A DNA stretch of 64,000 bases from Seminavis robusta (Eukaryota; Bacillariophyta; Bacillariophyceae; Naviculales; Naviculaceae): contig CAICTM010000324.1 of the NCBI GenBank assembly GCA_903772945.1, forward strand, positions 1-64,000, in the 5' to 3' direction. Of this stretch, positions 45,822-56,008 are shown piece by piece. Made by a program: the position numbers and the translations under genes. Under the pieces are notes generated by a model that did no database searches, was not told the origin of the DNA, and worked only from the letters and a program-made list of their open reading frames with translations. Position 1 is the first letter of the stretch; each line of letters starts with the position of its first letter.

Positions 45822-46811
45822 TCAAATTGTGAACTTCACACCAGTAGCTTCCTCACTTGTACGCCACAGCATATCCATGGCATCCTTGTCTGTCTCATAG
45901 GGCTGCGGAGGGTTTGGAACCGCTGCTCCACTCAGTGCACTCTTCTGTTTCCCATTCAAAGGGCCATACAAAACGCCAGATTCAGCAGAAGGAATGGCCA
46001 TGCCAGTGAGCAAACCAACTGACCCATCTTCGGGTGACTGGGCCATAAACTTCATGGCAACACTAAAGAAAGCATTTGTGAAAAATCCATAGTTGAGGTG
46101 ATCGCCCAAGTTAGTGTTGGACCCCCCTGGATGTGCACACACTGCACGGATTTTGGAGCCCTTGGCACTCAACTTCTCATGCAATGCATAAGTGAAGACA
46201 GAGTTTGCCAACTTGGTTTGGAAGTATCGATGGTAGGGACCACCACCCATCATGATTTGCTCATTTCCACCCAAGTCGCCTCCATTCTTGAGGAAGTACT
46301 TCTCTTCCAGACCATTGTTGGGTGTGTGCTCACGTCCAAGAGAGGAGTGATTAACAATGCGAGCGTCACCAGTGGCATTAGCCTCTGCTTCAAGCAGAGG
46401 AAATAGCTCAGCTGTAAGCAAAAAGTGACTGAGGTGATTGGTTTGCATTTGAGTGTCATATCCATCCTTGGTTGCTTCATCAGGAGTGGCCATGATTCCT
46501 GCATTGTTAGCGAGACAATAAATTTGGCTGTACTTGGACTTGATTTCCTTGGCAGCTGTAGTAACAGAGGCAAAGTCCTGCAAGTCACACTTAATAGGGA
46601 CAAATTTTCCATCTGTCACAGCGCTCTGGAGTTTTTCCAAAGAATCCTTGGAACGACTGGATTCGCGGTTGAGAAGCAGCACTTCTGCACCAAGCTCGGC
46701 AACAGTGCGAGCGGCAACAAAGCCAGTTCCAGATGTGGTTCCAGTAATCGCAATGACTTTTCCATCAAGCTTGGGAAGAGTTTCCTTGAAGTTGTTGTAG
46801 AGACGTGTCAT
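45822..46811 (-). CDS. Short-chain dehydrogenase/reductase, 329 aa
   Basis: Single exon from ATG 46811. A classical-type SDR with a Rossmann fold: KVIAITGTTSGTGFVAARTV (TGxxxGxG), LNRESSR after the second strand, CDLQDF, LANNAGIM (NNAG), IVNHSSLG (catalytic Ser), and YHRYFQTKLANSV (YxxxK). A loop rich in Gly and Met (GGDLGGNEQIMMGGGP) sits between the Ser and Tyr. HPGGSNTNLGDHL follows as in WW-oxidoreductase and protochlorophyllide-reductase-like SDRs. There is no targeting peptide. The substrate is unknown. Its 3' end has been duplicated next door. Confidence 0.9.
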   Translation of the reverse strand: MTRLYNNFKETLPKLDGKVIAITGTTSGTGFVAARTVAELGAEVLLLNRESSRSKDSLEKLQSAVTDGKFVPIKCDLQDFASVTTAAKEIKSKYSQIYCLANNAGIMATPDEATKDGYDTQMQTNHLSHFLLTAELFPLLEAEANATGDARIVNHSSLGREHTPNNGLEEKYFLKNGGDLGGNEQIMMGGGPYHRYFQTKLANSVFTYALHEKLSAKGSKIRAVCAHPGGSNTNLGDHLNYGFFTNAFFSVAMKFMAQSPEDGSVGLLTGMAIPSAESGVLYGPLNGKQKSALSGAAVPNPPQPYETDKDAMDMLWRTSEEATGVKFTI

Positions 46812-47605
46812 GGTTATAGTTTTTCTGGGTTGTTTTGGCTTGGTGGTTGTGTTGTTTGTTGTTTGTTAGGGTTGTGAAAGTGATTTGTTGTTTGGTACTT
46901 CGGGGGAGAAAACAGGAGGAGCCAGATGGCGGCCACGCCACTCCTTCGAGATCTTTTGGTGGGTTGCCACTACCTTTAAGTAATGGAGTGCCGGTTTGGA
47001 GCACCCGGGATGCCCTGAATCTTTTCTTGGATCATCCTCTCTTTGCCTTTATTTGTTGGCACGTGCTCGCGGAAATGGTACCAAACCACCAGTTTGACCA
47101 AGAGTTGACCAAGACAGCAAAGGATAAAGGATTGTCTGTGGTTCTGTGGTTGGTGTCTTTGTCATCATCTTAGCCAATGGGTACTACTTTACCGGTAAAT
47201 TGTACGGTACGATGTGCTCTTGTGGGCCAGAATGATGAATAAATAGAATTGAATCCTAGCAACATTCAACATCCTGTGTCTACTCGGAGGACTACCACCA
47301 TGCACCCTGCATTTGAAATAGCAATGCCCGGTGCTCCAACGGGTTGCTTGCAAGGATCAATCTGAACAAGTGTGTCTGGAAGATACGAAGACACTCCAAT
47401 CTCGTAGGGTCACAAAGGATCTGGGGGAGGAGACATACTGCCACGAGCCACTAGTAGAGCCGACAGATGTGCACATAAACAAATTTCCGTGGAAACAAGC
47501 AACTGGATGCTGGCTTCCACCAGGAGTGATCAATTGGCTCGCTCATCAAGTCAATCAAATCCCTCCCGTAAAACACAGGCAGCACGCTGCCCATGAGGTG
47601 GACCT
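46812..47605. other. Spacer, SDR promoter side
   Basis: Holds the SDR upstream region with a TTGTTTG-rich run (46840-46870). A 97-codon open frame at 47331-47640 runs into the copia LTR and has no known motif; the retrotransposon inserted inside it. Nothing else is recognised. Confidence 0.4.
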
Positions 47606-47610
47606 GTCTG

Positions 47611-47803
47611 TGTTGAATTCACTAGCTTCTCCAAGTTTCCAAGTACCCTTCAGGTAACTAGATAAAGACTTGGTCTACTAGGAAGGTTGAATTGCATACA
47701 AAACCAGAGTCTATAAAGATTATGATCACCCACACCAATGGTGGGTGATGAACTAGATTGTGAGTCTGTCCTCCTATCCTGGAACCCATAACCCTATCCA
47801 ACA
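47611..47803 (-). repeat. Copia LTR (3' LTR of the minus-strand element)
   Basis: 193 bp, starts TGTTGAATTCAC and ends CCTATCCAACA. Same sequence as 52941-53133 by visual comparison. Contains an inverted repeat CACCCACACCAATGGTGGGTG. GTCTG precedes it. Confidence 0.95.
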
Positions 47804-47828
47804 CACTCCTGCGATCCTGATGAGGTTC

Positions 47829-49700
47829 TCATCTAGCGATCGGCGTCATTGGTTGTTGTTGTTCCGAGGATGATGTCTCGCATTCGGATGAACAGACTCC
47901 CTTGCAGTGGCTTGGTGAAGAAGTCAGCCACCATCTTTGTTGTGGGACAGTACTCGACGGTAACGTCGCCCTTACGTACCCTGTCAGATACGAAGAAGTA
48001 TCGAATATCGATGTGTTTGGTGCGCTTTCCACTGGATGCTTTGGCATTCTTTTCCAGAAAGACGAATGCACTTTAGGTTGTAATGGTAAATACGCACTTA
48101 TCGCAAGATGTCGTGTGACTGTGTGTGAGGGGGGATTTCTAGGAACCTAGTGTCCATAACACTTAGAGCATTTAGATGTTCAACCGCGGACCAATTACCG
48201 CCTCCGTAGAGCTCCTAGTGTTGGTTTTTGTCGATGTAGATGCTCCACCACGCCATCCAGTCCAGCTAAGAGCAGCTCCAGTGTGACTCTTCATGTCGGA
48301 TGGACAGAATGAGCCGTCAGATCCACCATTTCGAGTAGTTGTGTGTTGGTCGGCACTGAGGCGATGTTACTGGGATCATGGTCGCTCTGCAAATACTGAT
48401 TCATGCGACACATAGTTTCTTGTAGTCGTCTTCATCTGGGCTCTTAACTCTTGTGGACAGAAATGCCACGGCAGTTTGGATATCTGGTCGTCCTCTTTTC
48501 GATAGGAACAAACTCTTGGCCACAATATGATGATACATTTGTGCCAGTGATTCGTGAAGCTTCACCGGATCCACGTTGTTGACTTGGAAGAGATGGGCTG
48601 CAGCCGGAGTTGCGCTCTCACCACTCATGTCGTCCGGAGCCTCTGCCAGAATTTCTTCCACGTAGTCACGCATGTCTATCTTGACATGCCCTTCCTCTGT
48701 GTAGTCGAGCTTCATGCCTAGATAATCATGGACTTTTCGTTGGTTTGATTAGTTAGTGGGCTTTCCTTGGCGAAACGCTTGAGAGAGTCTGCCACCAACT
48801 CCATTCACGTGGGCAGTCGATCGCTCAATTGTGATGATGTTAGATCGATAAACATGCCATTGCGTATGTGCATGTTTTCGTCGATTCATTTTGTTCGCGA
48901 ACAGCTGATTCATAGGGATTTGAGTCTTCGAAACGCACTCGACCAGCTTGAGCGATTAGTTCTTCCAGAACAGGTAACGCCGCTTTCAGTGGTGCCGAGT
49001 ACAGACCTGAGAGCGAGTTCGACGTACAGCATGGCTTCCTTTTTCCAGGACGATGTACTTTCGGTACATCTTGGTGTCGATCAATACCAATAGTTCAGCC
49101 ATCTCACCCTCTAGCTTCATATGAGTGAGCTCATCGTTGTCGGCTTGCATAAATGCTCCTGGAATATCAACCGTGACCACCTTCCGATTCTCTTTTGCAT
49201 CGATGATGCTGGATAGGATAACCGCTTCGGATCCTCACTGTTGGTGAGCTGGCATCCTCCTTGTCCGTGTACATACGTTGTTTCCTCCCATCTGCGCAGC
49301 CACGCCCTTTGATGCGGCCGCATCGCTTTTGCTTCAGGAACATGAGGTACTTCAGGACGCGTCGTCTCTGTTCACGATCAAGAGTCTCCGGTCTGATTGG
49401 TTTCATGACTGCACGGTCATGTAACTGTTTCATTTCCTTGTGTACAGCCTCCAGACCTGCCTTTCCGAACATCTTCAGCCCCTTTTTCATGCCCATTTGC
49501 GGCGTCTGAAAGGTCTTTGTGGATTGTTCCATTGCTATTTCGGCTTTCTTTTCAGCCTTAACGTGTCTGAGGGCGGTGATCAAGTGTACATGCTCATGTG
49601 TAGTACTGTGCATTTGTGCTGCTCGTGCTTGGCCTCTGGTGCGCGTGCCGACGGTGGGATTTTCGCCGCTGATGGCGATTCGGTTCAGCTCGCGAGACAG
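47829..49700 (-). pseudogene. Copia RT and RNase H region, frameshifted
   Basis: Minus-strand coding from about 49620: AEKKAEIAMEQSTKTFQTPQ and an RT linker, then ENRKVVTVDIPGAFMQAD (RT core), a segment near 48700-48400 (MKLDYTEEGHVKIDMRDYVE, AHLFQVNNVDP, FLSKRGRPDIQTAVAFLST), and the RNase H end near 48070-47835. At least three frame changes and stops separate them, and the stretch 49090-48720 is poorly preserved. It cannot make an active reverse transcriptase. Confidence 0.8.
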
Positions 49701-50199
49701 TTGTGTTGACGGTTCTTGCTGAGCGTCGTCGTCGTCGTAGTAGTCACGTTATGTCACTGTCTTCTGTGACAACGTTGTCACCATCCCCGTCACTGTCGGT
49801 GTCATCTTCGCTGTCGCTAGATTCTTCTCCGTCGTCGTCATCAGGAGGTTGTTGCTGATTGTCTTGGTTCTTGGTTCGTTATTGCGAACTCGTATCCAAT
49901 GTGCGTGGTTCTGGTGGATTGAGGCCGTCTTCTCGTTGCTGTAGATCACGGACTTCGTCGTCATCCACTCCTGTAATGTCGGGGATCGAGGAATCGTTGC
50001 TCCAAGCGTTAATTGCAACTTAATCATTGTCGTCGTCTGGGTCATAGTCCTCGTCATCCGCGTCATCAGTGATTTCCTGATTATTGCGGAAAAATCCTCG
50101 TGGAAAAATGAAAAACCCCTGTTGCCGCTTTGGTTGGCTAATGGGTTGGTCTGGTTGTCGCAAGTATCCCGTTAAATATATATATTATATCTTGTCCAT

Positions 50200-50368
50200 T
50201 AGAGAACTTCGTATTGGATAACTACATCAGACTCCGACCGAGCAGGGAGGTTCCATGCACATCAAAGGCTGGAGATAGAACTCCCGCGGGGAACTGTAGA
50301 GTGTGATAGAGTAGGTTGCATTAGCAATCCTACTCACTCAGCAATCCTACTCACTCACGATCCTCTAG
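50200..50368 (-). repeat. Gypsy-LTR-like insertion inside the copia element
   Basis: Bases 50281-50360 (CTCCCGCGGGGAACTGTAGAG, AGTGTGATAGAGTAGGTTGC, ATCCTACTCACTCACGATCC) match part of the gypsy LTR at 6210-6280 in the same orientation. A CAATCCTACTCACT unit occurs twice in tandem. The integrase frame stops exactly where this block starts. Its outer borders could not be fixed. Confidence 0.65.
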
Positions 50369-50946
50369 CGCCTTCGCATTAGCGATGCGCCCCTGGGTTG
50401 TATGTGTATGCCATTTGACGTTGTCGTTGCCTCGTCGTGGACTTGAGCGTAGGTCCCATACTCCAGTCGGCAATGTTTATTGAAGTCTATTTTCAGCCCG
50501 GTAACTAGCTCTCGAGGGCTTATCACTCCGGACACTCCTGGAGTTGGTGGGAACACGTTTAGCCAGAAGTTTGCATGGTGGACCATTTGGCTGACCATCT
50601 GTGCTGGCATCTTCTTGAAGGGAAGAGTATTGTATGTCGCTCGTGTTCTCTCCTTGATTGTGCGGATTCGTCGCTCTATCTCTGGGACATGTTCATCCCT
50701 AGATGTGGTGTTGAGCTTCACGCCGATTGCGGCAAGATTTCCCATGATTGGCTCGAACTCGCCATCCATGTTTATTGTCGTGATTTGGAAACCCCGACCT
50801 CTGTATATCTTGACAACACCGTGAATGGCTGACATAACTGTTGTTGCTCTTTGATTCCTGAGGATTTCCGTAGTCCCGAACTTGATTGCACTATTGTACG
50901 TGACCATGAATGGGATGCGATTGACCTTCATGATGTCCCCGCTCAA
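50365..50946 (-). pseudogene. Copia integrase core fragment
   Basis: An open frame of 193 codons with the copia integrase C-terminal half: GVVKIYRGRGFQITTINMDG (with the catalytic Asp), PEIERRIRTIKERTRATYNT (catalytic Glu) and FWLNVFPPTPGVSGVISPRE. It lacks the upstream HHCC zinc domain in the same frame and ends abruptly at the LTR-like insertion. Confidence 0.85.
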
Positions 50947-51045
50947 CGTGAGAGTTTAGTACGCTGCAATTGATTTTGGAGTAGGGCCGGATGATCTGTT
51001 TGCTGATGCATCCGGTTTGAGCCTTTTCTGGCACTGTTTTCATTT

Positions 51046-52866
51046 TCAGGGATCTAGATCCGGAACCATATGTGTTCCGAAAGCGGCTATGGCATCATCG
51101 CGATTGATGGGACAGTTTGGTAGCTTGTTGTTGTCGATGATGTCTAGGAATGTTTTGAGGCTAGGCCTTCCTATGATTTTCTGGATGCTACGGGCTTTTA
51201 CAGCTTTTTGGTAGTCAGCATTGGTGTACTTAGACTTATTCTCTTCTACAGTATTGATGAGAACGGTCCCGTTGCCTTTGCCGCTATCCATTTCCGTATA
51301 GAACAGACCCTTTGCTGATTGCTGGAAGAGTCGGTCACCATTTTCTTTGTGCACAATGAACGTGTTGCCTGCTTCACTGTCATATGTAACTCTGTGTCGC
51401 CTTCGGACGTTGGCAAGCGAGAGGATATTGGCAATGCCTCCCTTACAATACCAGACCAGTCCGTATCCTTTGAGTGTTCCTTTCATTTGGGTGGTGACGC
51501 TACCAGCCTGTGTGTGGATTCGAAGTGTCTCCGCGACCTGATGAATATTTTCAAGGAGGTGTGGATTAGCAAACACGTCGACCGTAGACTGGTTGTCTAG
51601 GAGGATCCACGATAATGGAATTCCTTCCTTCAACATCGTCTGGATAACGGCGGATACCGTAAAGCAGTACTCTACTCGTTCTGACTCACCGATTTCGACA
51701 GCGTCGAGAAGGAATTGGGCCTGTTCAATTTCAGTTCCAATTGTTCCGTCGGTCACGTTCGAATGGGCGTTATCCCTGTCGTTATTGTCGTTGTTGTTGT
51801 TGTTGTTGCGTCCTCTGCGCCGATTGTTGCGGTTGTTCGAGCTGCCATCGCCGTCATTGGTGAATGAGACGCCGTCTTGGTGCTGGCCGCGATTGTTGCC
51901 AGTGGATTCGTTTTTCCAATGGACCATTTTGTTGTATGCTCCTGATAGAGTCTTTGGCCACTGATCGTTCCCAGCAATGAACTGGTTTTCGAAAAACGTG
52001 AGCATATTGCCGTGTCTGGATCTTTCTGCTCCTTGGAGTAGTCCCATTGATAACATTCGTTCCTTGCATGTTTCGATGACGGTCTTCATTTGATCATCCG
52101 TGATCTGGGTGCGATCGATACCGGAGGTTTCGCAGACCTTGTCCACTAGTCCATCCTCCAGTCCGATCGATCCTCCGCATTGATGGACTACCTCCACCTG
52201 ATTGCGGAACTTCTCATAGTATGCCGCATCAGACTCGTGTTTGCCCTGTCTAAGAGCGTACAGACGTCTCTTGGCCTCATGAATTGACTGTGCACGGTAA
52301 CGTTGGTCCTGATAATTGAAACAGATCCCTCGGATCATGCGTAGCAGGTCGATCCCGTTCCTTTGGTCGGATACCGTAGGGAAGTCAGTATGTCCCTCGA
52401 TTCTTGCCACTAGGGCATCACTGCACTGTCCAATGACAAGTGCATATAGTTTTTGGACTTGGTTGGTCATCATCTTGCGATCCTTGATTATTTCCTTGGC
52501 TTCCTGCTCCCACATGTACTTTTCAGTGGGATCACATTGGTCTGTTCCATAGTGATCAGGGGCATCAGGCATAACGACCGTAGGTTGTTCAAGTTTCTCG
52601 ACTGCCTTCGACATGGCGCCTCCGTGTGAGTAATTACTTCCAACATAAATGGAAAGCTGCTCGAGACTCTTTGTGAAAACATCGGTTTGATTGTATCCAG
52701 AGCAGTCAAAGATGTGTCCTTTCATTTCATCACAACTCCCAGTGAATCTTCCTTGACGTGGTGGGTTGCTTCTTCGATTATTGGTTCCCCGGTTGTTATT
52801 ACCAGGTCGGGCATTGCCACTTGTAGCATCTCCTCCGGATCTCGTCCCGTCCGGTGTGGAACTCAT
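51046..52866 (-). CDS. Copia gag-protease open frame, 606 aa
   Basis: The longest intact frame of the element. ATG 52866 is the first; codons upstream to 52911 are open but without ATG. The gag part has FTGSCDEMKGHIFDCSGYNQ and helical runs like those of CoDi capsids. An Asn-rich linker (NNRNNRRRGRNNNNNNDN) replaces a zinc knuckle; no CCHC is seen. The protease region has SWILLDNQSTVDVFANP (DNQST at the DTGA position) and GTLKGYGLVWYCKGGIANIL. It stops at 51046 before the integrase. Confidence 0.8.
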   Translation of the reverse strand: MSSTPDGTRSGGDATSGNARPGNNNRGTNNRRSNPPRQGRFTGSCDEMKGHIFDCSGYNQTDVFTKSLEQLSIYVGSNYSHGGAMSKAVEKLEQPTVVMPDAPDHYGTDQCDPTEKYMWEQEAKEIIKDRKMMTNQVQKLYALVIGQCSDALVARIEGHTDFPTVSDQRNGIDLLRMIRGICFNYQDQRYRAQSIHEAKRRLYALRQGKHESDAAYYEKFRNQVEVVHQCGGSIGLEDGLVDKVCETSGIDRTQITDDQMKTVIETCKERMLSMGLLQGAERSRHGNMLTFFENQFIAGNDQWPKTLSGAYNKMVHWKNESTGNNRGQHQDGVSFTNDGDGSSNNRNNRRRGRNNNNNNDNNDRDNAHSNVTDGTIGTEIEQAQFLLDAVEIGESERVEYCFTVSAVIQTMLKEGIPLSWILLDNQSTVDVFANPHLLENIHQVAETLRIHTQAGSVTTQMKGTLKGYGLVWYCKGGIANILSLANVRRRHRVTYDSEAGNTFIVHKENGDRLFQQSAKGLFYTEMDSGKGNGTVLINTVEENKSKYTNADYQKAVKARSIQKIIGRPSLKTFLDIIDNNKLPNCPINRDDAIAAFGTHMVPDLDP

Positions 52867-52940
52867 GCTTGCACTTGGTGTCCTCTTGATACAGTTAACT
52901 GTAATCGACACCGATTCCTGTGCTGGTAATCTTTATAGAC

Positions 52941-53133
52941 TGTTGAATTCACTAGCTTCTCCAAGTTTCCAAGTACCCTTCAGGTAACTAGATAAAGACT
53001 TGGTCTACTAGGAAGGTTGAATTGCATACAAAACCAGAGTCTATAAAGATTATGATCACCCACACCAATGGTGGGTGATGAACTAGATTGTGAGTCTGTC
53101 CTCCTATCCTGGAACCCATAACCCTATCCAACA
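52941..53133 (-). repeat. Copia LTR (5' LTR of the minus-strand element)
   Basis: 193 bp, the partner of 47611-47803. Followed on its outer side by GTCTG, the target duplication. The internal start just inside reads (minus strand) GTCTATAAAGATTACCAGCAC, a possible primer-binding region. Confidence 0.95.
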
Positions 53134-53138
53134 GTCTG

Positions 53139-54408
53139 TGGTGCCCTCTGAGACTGAGATCAGTTAGTTTCACGAACGCACTTTCGGGCCAAGCAAGTGC
53201 GATTTGAAGAGTTGCTTGTCCACATGTATCATGGACTTATTCATTCTATTCGTGTATTCAAGGATTGCATTCTCGCACACCTTCACAATCATCCATTGAG
53301 GTGATCCTTCTTCGACATTCAATTCATCTTCTTTTCCAACACCGTTGATTTGGATTTTTAAAGGGCATAGTGGGATCGAGTTGCTCCACTATAGAGTACG
53401 GGCATTCAAAGTGACTGTAATCTCTGTTGGACTGCCTGCTACGGTGCAGCACTTTGGGCATCGCTTTATCGTTAGGCCTAAACGCGCCTCTGGAGCCTGG
53501 GATTTTGTGAATTGTGATCCGATCGTGATGTTCTTGGGTACGAACTGATGCCATCAGTGACGATTGTGGATTGCCGAGCCCGAGAAAAAACACCCAGCCA
53601 GCCATCACATGGAAGAATCCACCGTTTACTTCAATTGATTGCTTCTGGTCCAACCATGTTGGTGCATATCGGATGGTCGGTCCTCCATGGCAGCAGATTT
53701 TACCCATATTGCACCACTTCCAAGGAATACGGTACGTCTCTCGTCCGAATGATTCGACTCGACTCCATCAAATCAAATTAGTTGTTGCAGTCGCAGAATT
53801 TGCTGTTGAACACTTGGATTTGAATCTCTTCATGAAAACAATGGCTTCCATGATGAGCATCAGCAATCCTGAAGAATAGGTCGGAACATTGCCCTATTGA
53901 AGCTTCGTGCCATAACGGCGATGCGATTGTCATGTTGTTTGTGTATGCAATCTTCTGGCTCTGAATTCATTCTCCACGGACCAACCAGGTCCTCTTGGCC
54001 ATTCTATCAAACGATGATTGTACTCCTTTGCACACCAAGCGTAAGTACGAACGCCCAGTTCTGTGATACGCAGATAGAGGGTCGTGGAAGAGCTCATGGG
54101 AGCATCGAGCCAAGCTGTTCCTGGTACTCTTTCAAGACCAAGAGTACTGTAAGAAGCAACGCCAACATGCCAATATCGGAGAGAGCCAAAAAGGGACCAT
54201 CCATCGTCCTTATGTTGCAACAGACGAAACAAGAAAGAAAGCTGTGGGTGGTGAGTTGTTGTGGGTTGAACCTTCAGTTGAGCCAGCAAAGCTGTCTTTT
54301 GAGAAAGATCTCAAAAGATCTCTTTAGCTTTCGATCATCTCCGCCACCATCGGTATCTCACTCCATTACAGTACTGGCACAGAGCACCAGACCTTGATAA
54401 CATCCACC
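53139..54408. other. Spacer with unidentified open frames
   Basis: 1.27 kb between the retrotransposon and the cyclophilin gene. A 127-codon minus-strand frame (53707-53324; GGFFHVMAGWVFFLGLG) and a plus-strand frame (53571-53879) overlap. Neither carries a known motif. The region is probably the other half of the locus split by the copia insertion. Confidence 0.35.
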
Positions 54409-55792
54409 ATGAGCAGCGAGAATCCTGTCGTCTTCTTCGACATCAAGATTGGAGGAAGTCCTAAAGGTCGCATAGAAATGGAACTTCGAGCTGATGTGGT
54501 TCCAAAGACTGCGGATGTACGTACAGGTAGCAACACAACACGACAAGCGTCAAGATTTGCCATTTCTTTCTGACTAACGTACATTCTCGTACGATACCAG
54601 AACTTTCGATGTCTCTGCACAGGTACGGTAGTAGGCTTGCTCCAATATCAAAGAAGACGAAGGTTACCTCTCGATCGACATCACCTGACCATGCGGTTTC
54701 TAAATTCATTTGTTTTGTTTGTTTTGTTTTGTTTTGTTTTGTTTTGCAGGTGAAAAGGGCACAGGAAGGTCAGTGCTGATATCATTATGTTTTAGACAAC
54801 TGAGAGTTTGCTCCTGGCTGACCAGAGCAATGCATGCTCTAACCACGTATTCTACCCCGTCGTTCCATTTTCCATCCATGCAGATCTGGAAAACTACTCT
54901 TCTTCAAAGGATCCTCCTTTCATCGTGTCATCCCCAAGTTCATGTAAGCAACGAACACGAAACCAAGAAATGGCACGAATGAATAGAAAGGAAGGTTCCA
55001 ACCCTTCAACATCTCTTCCATTTCAGGTGCCAAGGTGGTGATTTTACCCGTGGCAATGGCACGGGTGGGGAAAGTATCTATGGGGAAAAGTTTGCAGATG
55101 AAAACTTTACTCTCAAGCATACTGGGTAAGATAAGTTGGAAAGAACGGCTGGTTGCCCACAGCTGCATCCATCTCATCACTAATAATCTTGTTTGTGCTT
55201 CCTTTATTATTTCGTCACCAGCGCCGGCATATTGTCCATGGCCAACGCAGGTGAGCTCAAACTTGCCAAGAAATAAATGAGTAACTCACTTTCATGCCAT
55301 TGCATTCTGAGTCATTCTGACCCTCCCTTTTCCTCTGCACATCATCTCTTGCAGGCCCAAATACAAGTGAGTAGAATCTAATTTATTGCCATCCCTTTCT
55401 TCTTTCCTGTCGATTATCAAAGTCCTCATGGTGTCATCATCCTGTCCCTGAATTCATAATACAGATGGCAGCCAGTTCTTTCTATGCACCGCCGAAACTC
55501 CTTGGCTAGACAACAAACGTAAGTTTTCATCATCAATCTTTCCTCCAAGACTAGCTGCAACCTTTCTACATATATCACCTCGAGCCATTTTTGAGCCGTT
55601 TGTGATTCTCATTTCCATCAACTCTTGTCCCGTCACATCATTCTCTCATGAACAACCTAACTAACGGTAGACGTGGTGTTTGGCAAAGTGGTGAGCGGTA
55701 TGGATATTGTAGCGGCTATTGAAGATGTGGGAAGTGATTCTGGCAAGACACGCTTGGCAGTTGAAATTGCCGATTGCGGGCAGCTGCGATGA
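54409..55792 (+). CDS. Cyclophilin-type peptidyl-prolyl isomerase, nine exons, 174 aa
   Basis: Exons 54409-54516, 54601-54622, 54750-54768, 54884-54943, 55027-55125, 55223-55251, 55355-55366, 55465-55518 and 55671-55792. All eight introns are GT-AG and the joins give one clean frame of cyclophilin A length. Catalyses cis-trans isomerisation of Xaa-Pro bonds. Signatures: [52 protein letters not shown] (catalytic Arg), [32 protein letters not shown] and [19 protein letters not shown], including the Trp linked to cyclosporin binding. No targeting sequence, so cytosolic or nuclear. Eight introns in 525 coding bases is unusual for a diatom. Intron 2 holds a (TTTTG)n tract. Confidence 0.95.
54708..54746 (+). 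repeat. (TTTTG)n pentanucleotide repeat in cyclophilin intron
   Basis: TTTGTTTTGTTTTGTTTTG repeated at the end of intron 2, acting as the pyrimidine-rich tract before the GCAG acceptor at 54749. Confidence 0.8.
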
Positions 55793-56008
55793 GACCAACA
55801 ACTTCTTTCTTGCTCATGAAGAACTAAATTAATAATCAACTACATCATGTATGTAACTGACTGAAACCAAGGAAAGCTATTTCCGTTGCTGCTAGCTGGT
55901 ACAACTCACTTGTGCAACACGTTGACTTTGGTTAGTTGTTGTAGAGTGGTACTGATCGCATGAAGGATGAGAAGATCCGTTTTGGTTCGTGGCATGGCGC
56001 GGCGCTAA

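Larger units (their letters stand above)
47606..53138 (-). mobile_element. Ty1/copia (CoDi-like) retrotransposon with TSD
   Basis: The element is 47611-53133 (5523 bp), flanked on both sides by GTCTG (47606-47610 and 53134-53138), a 5-bp target duplication. Both 193-bp LTRs read TGTTGAATTC...CCTATCCAACA and appear identical. On the minus strand the order is gag, protease, integrase, RT, RNase H, the copia order. RNase H ends near 47835 with VEYCPTTKMVADFFTK and LQGSLFIRMRDIIL. The coding is interrupted by several stops and frameshifts and by an inserted LTR-like block near 50200-50365. It is therefore an inactive copy with fresh-looking ends. Confidence 0.93.

Noticed and set aside
53324-53707. 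127-codon minus-strand frame next to the copia element
   Set aside because: Looks partly coding but no family recognised and the flanks are broken; not strong enough to call a gene.
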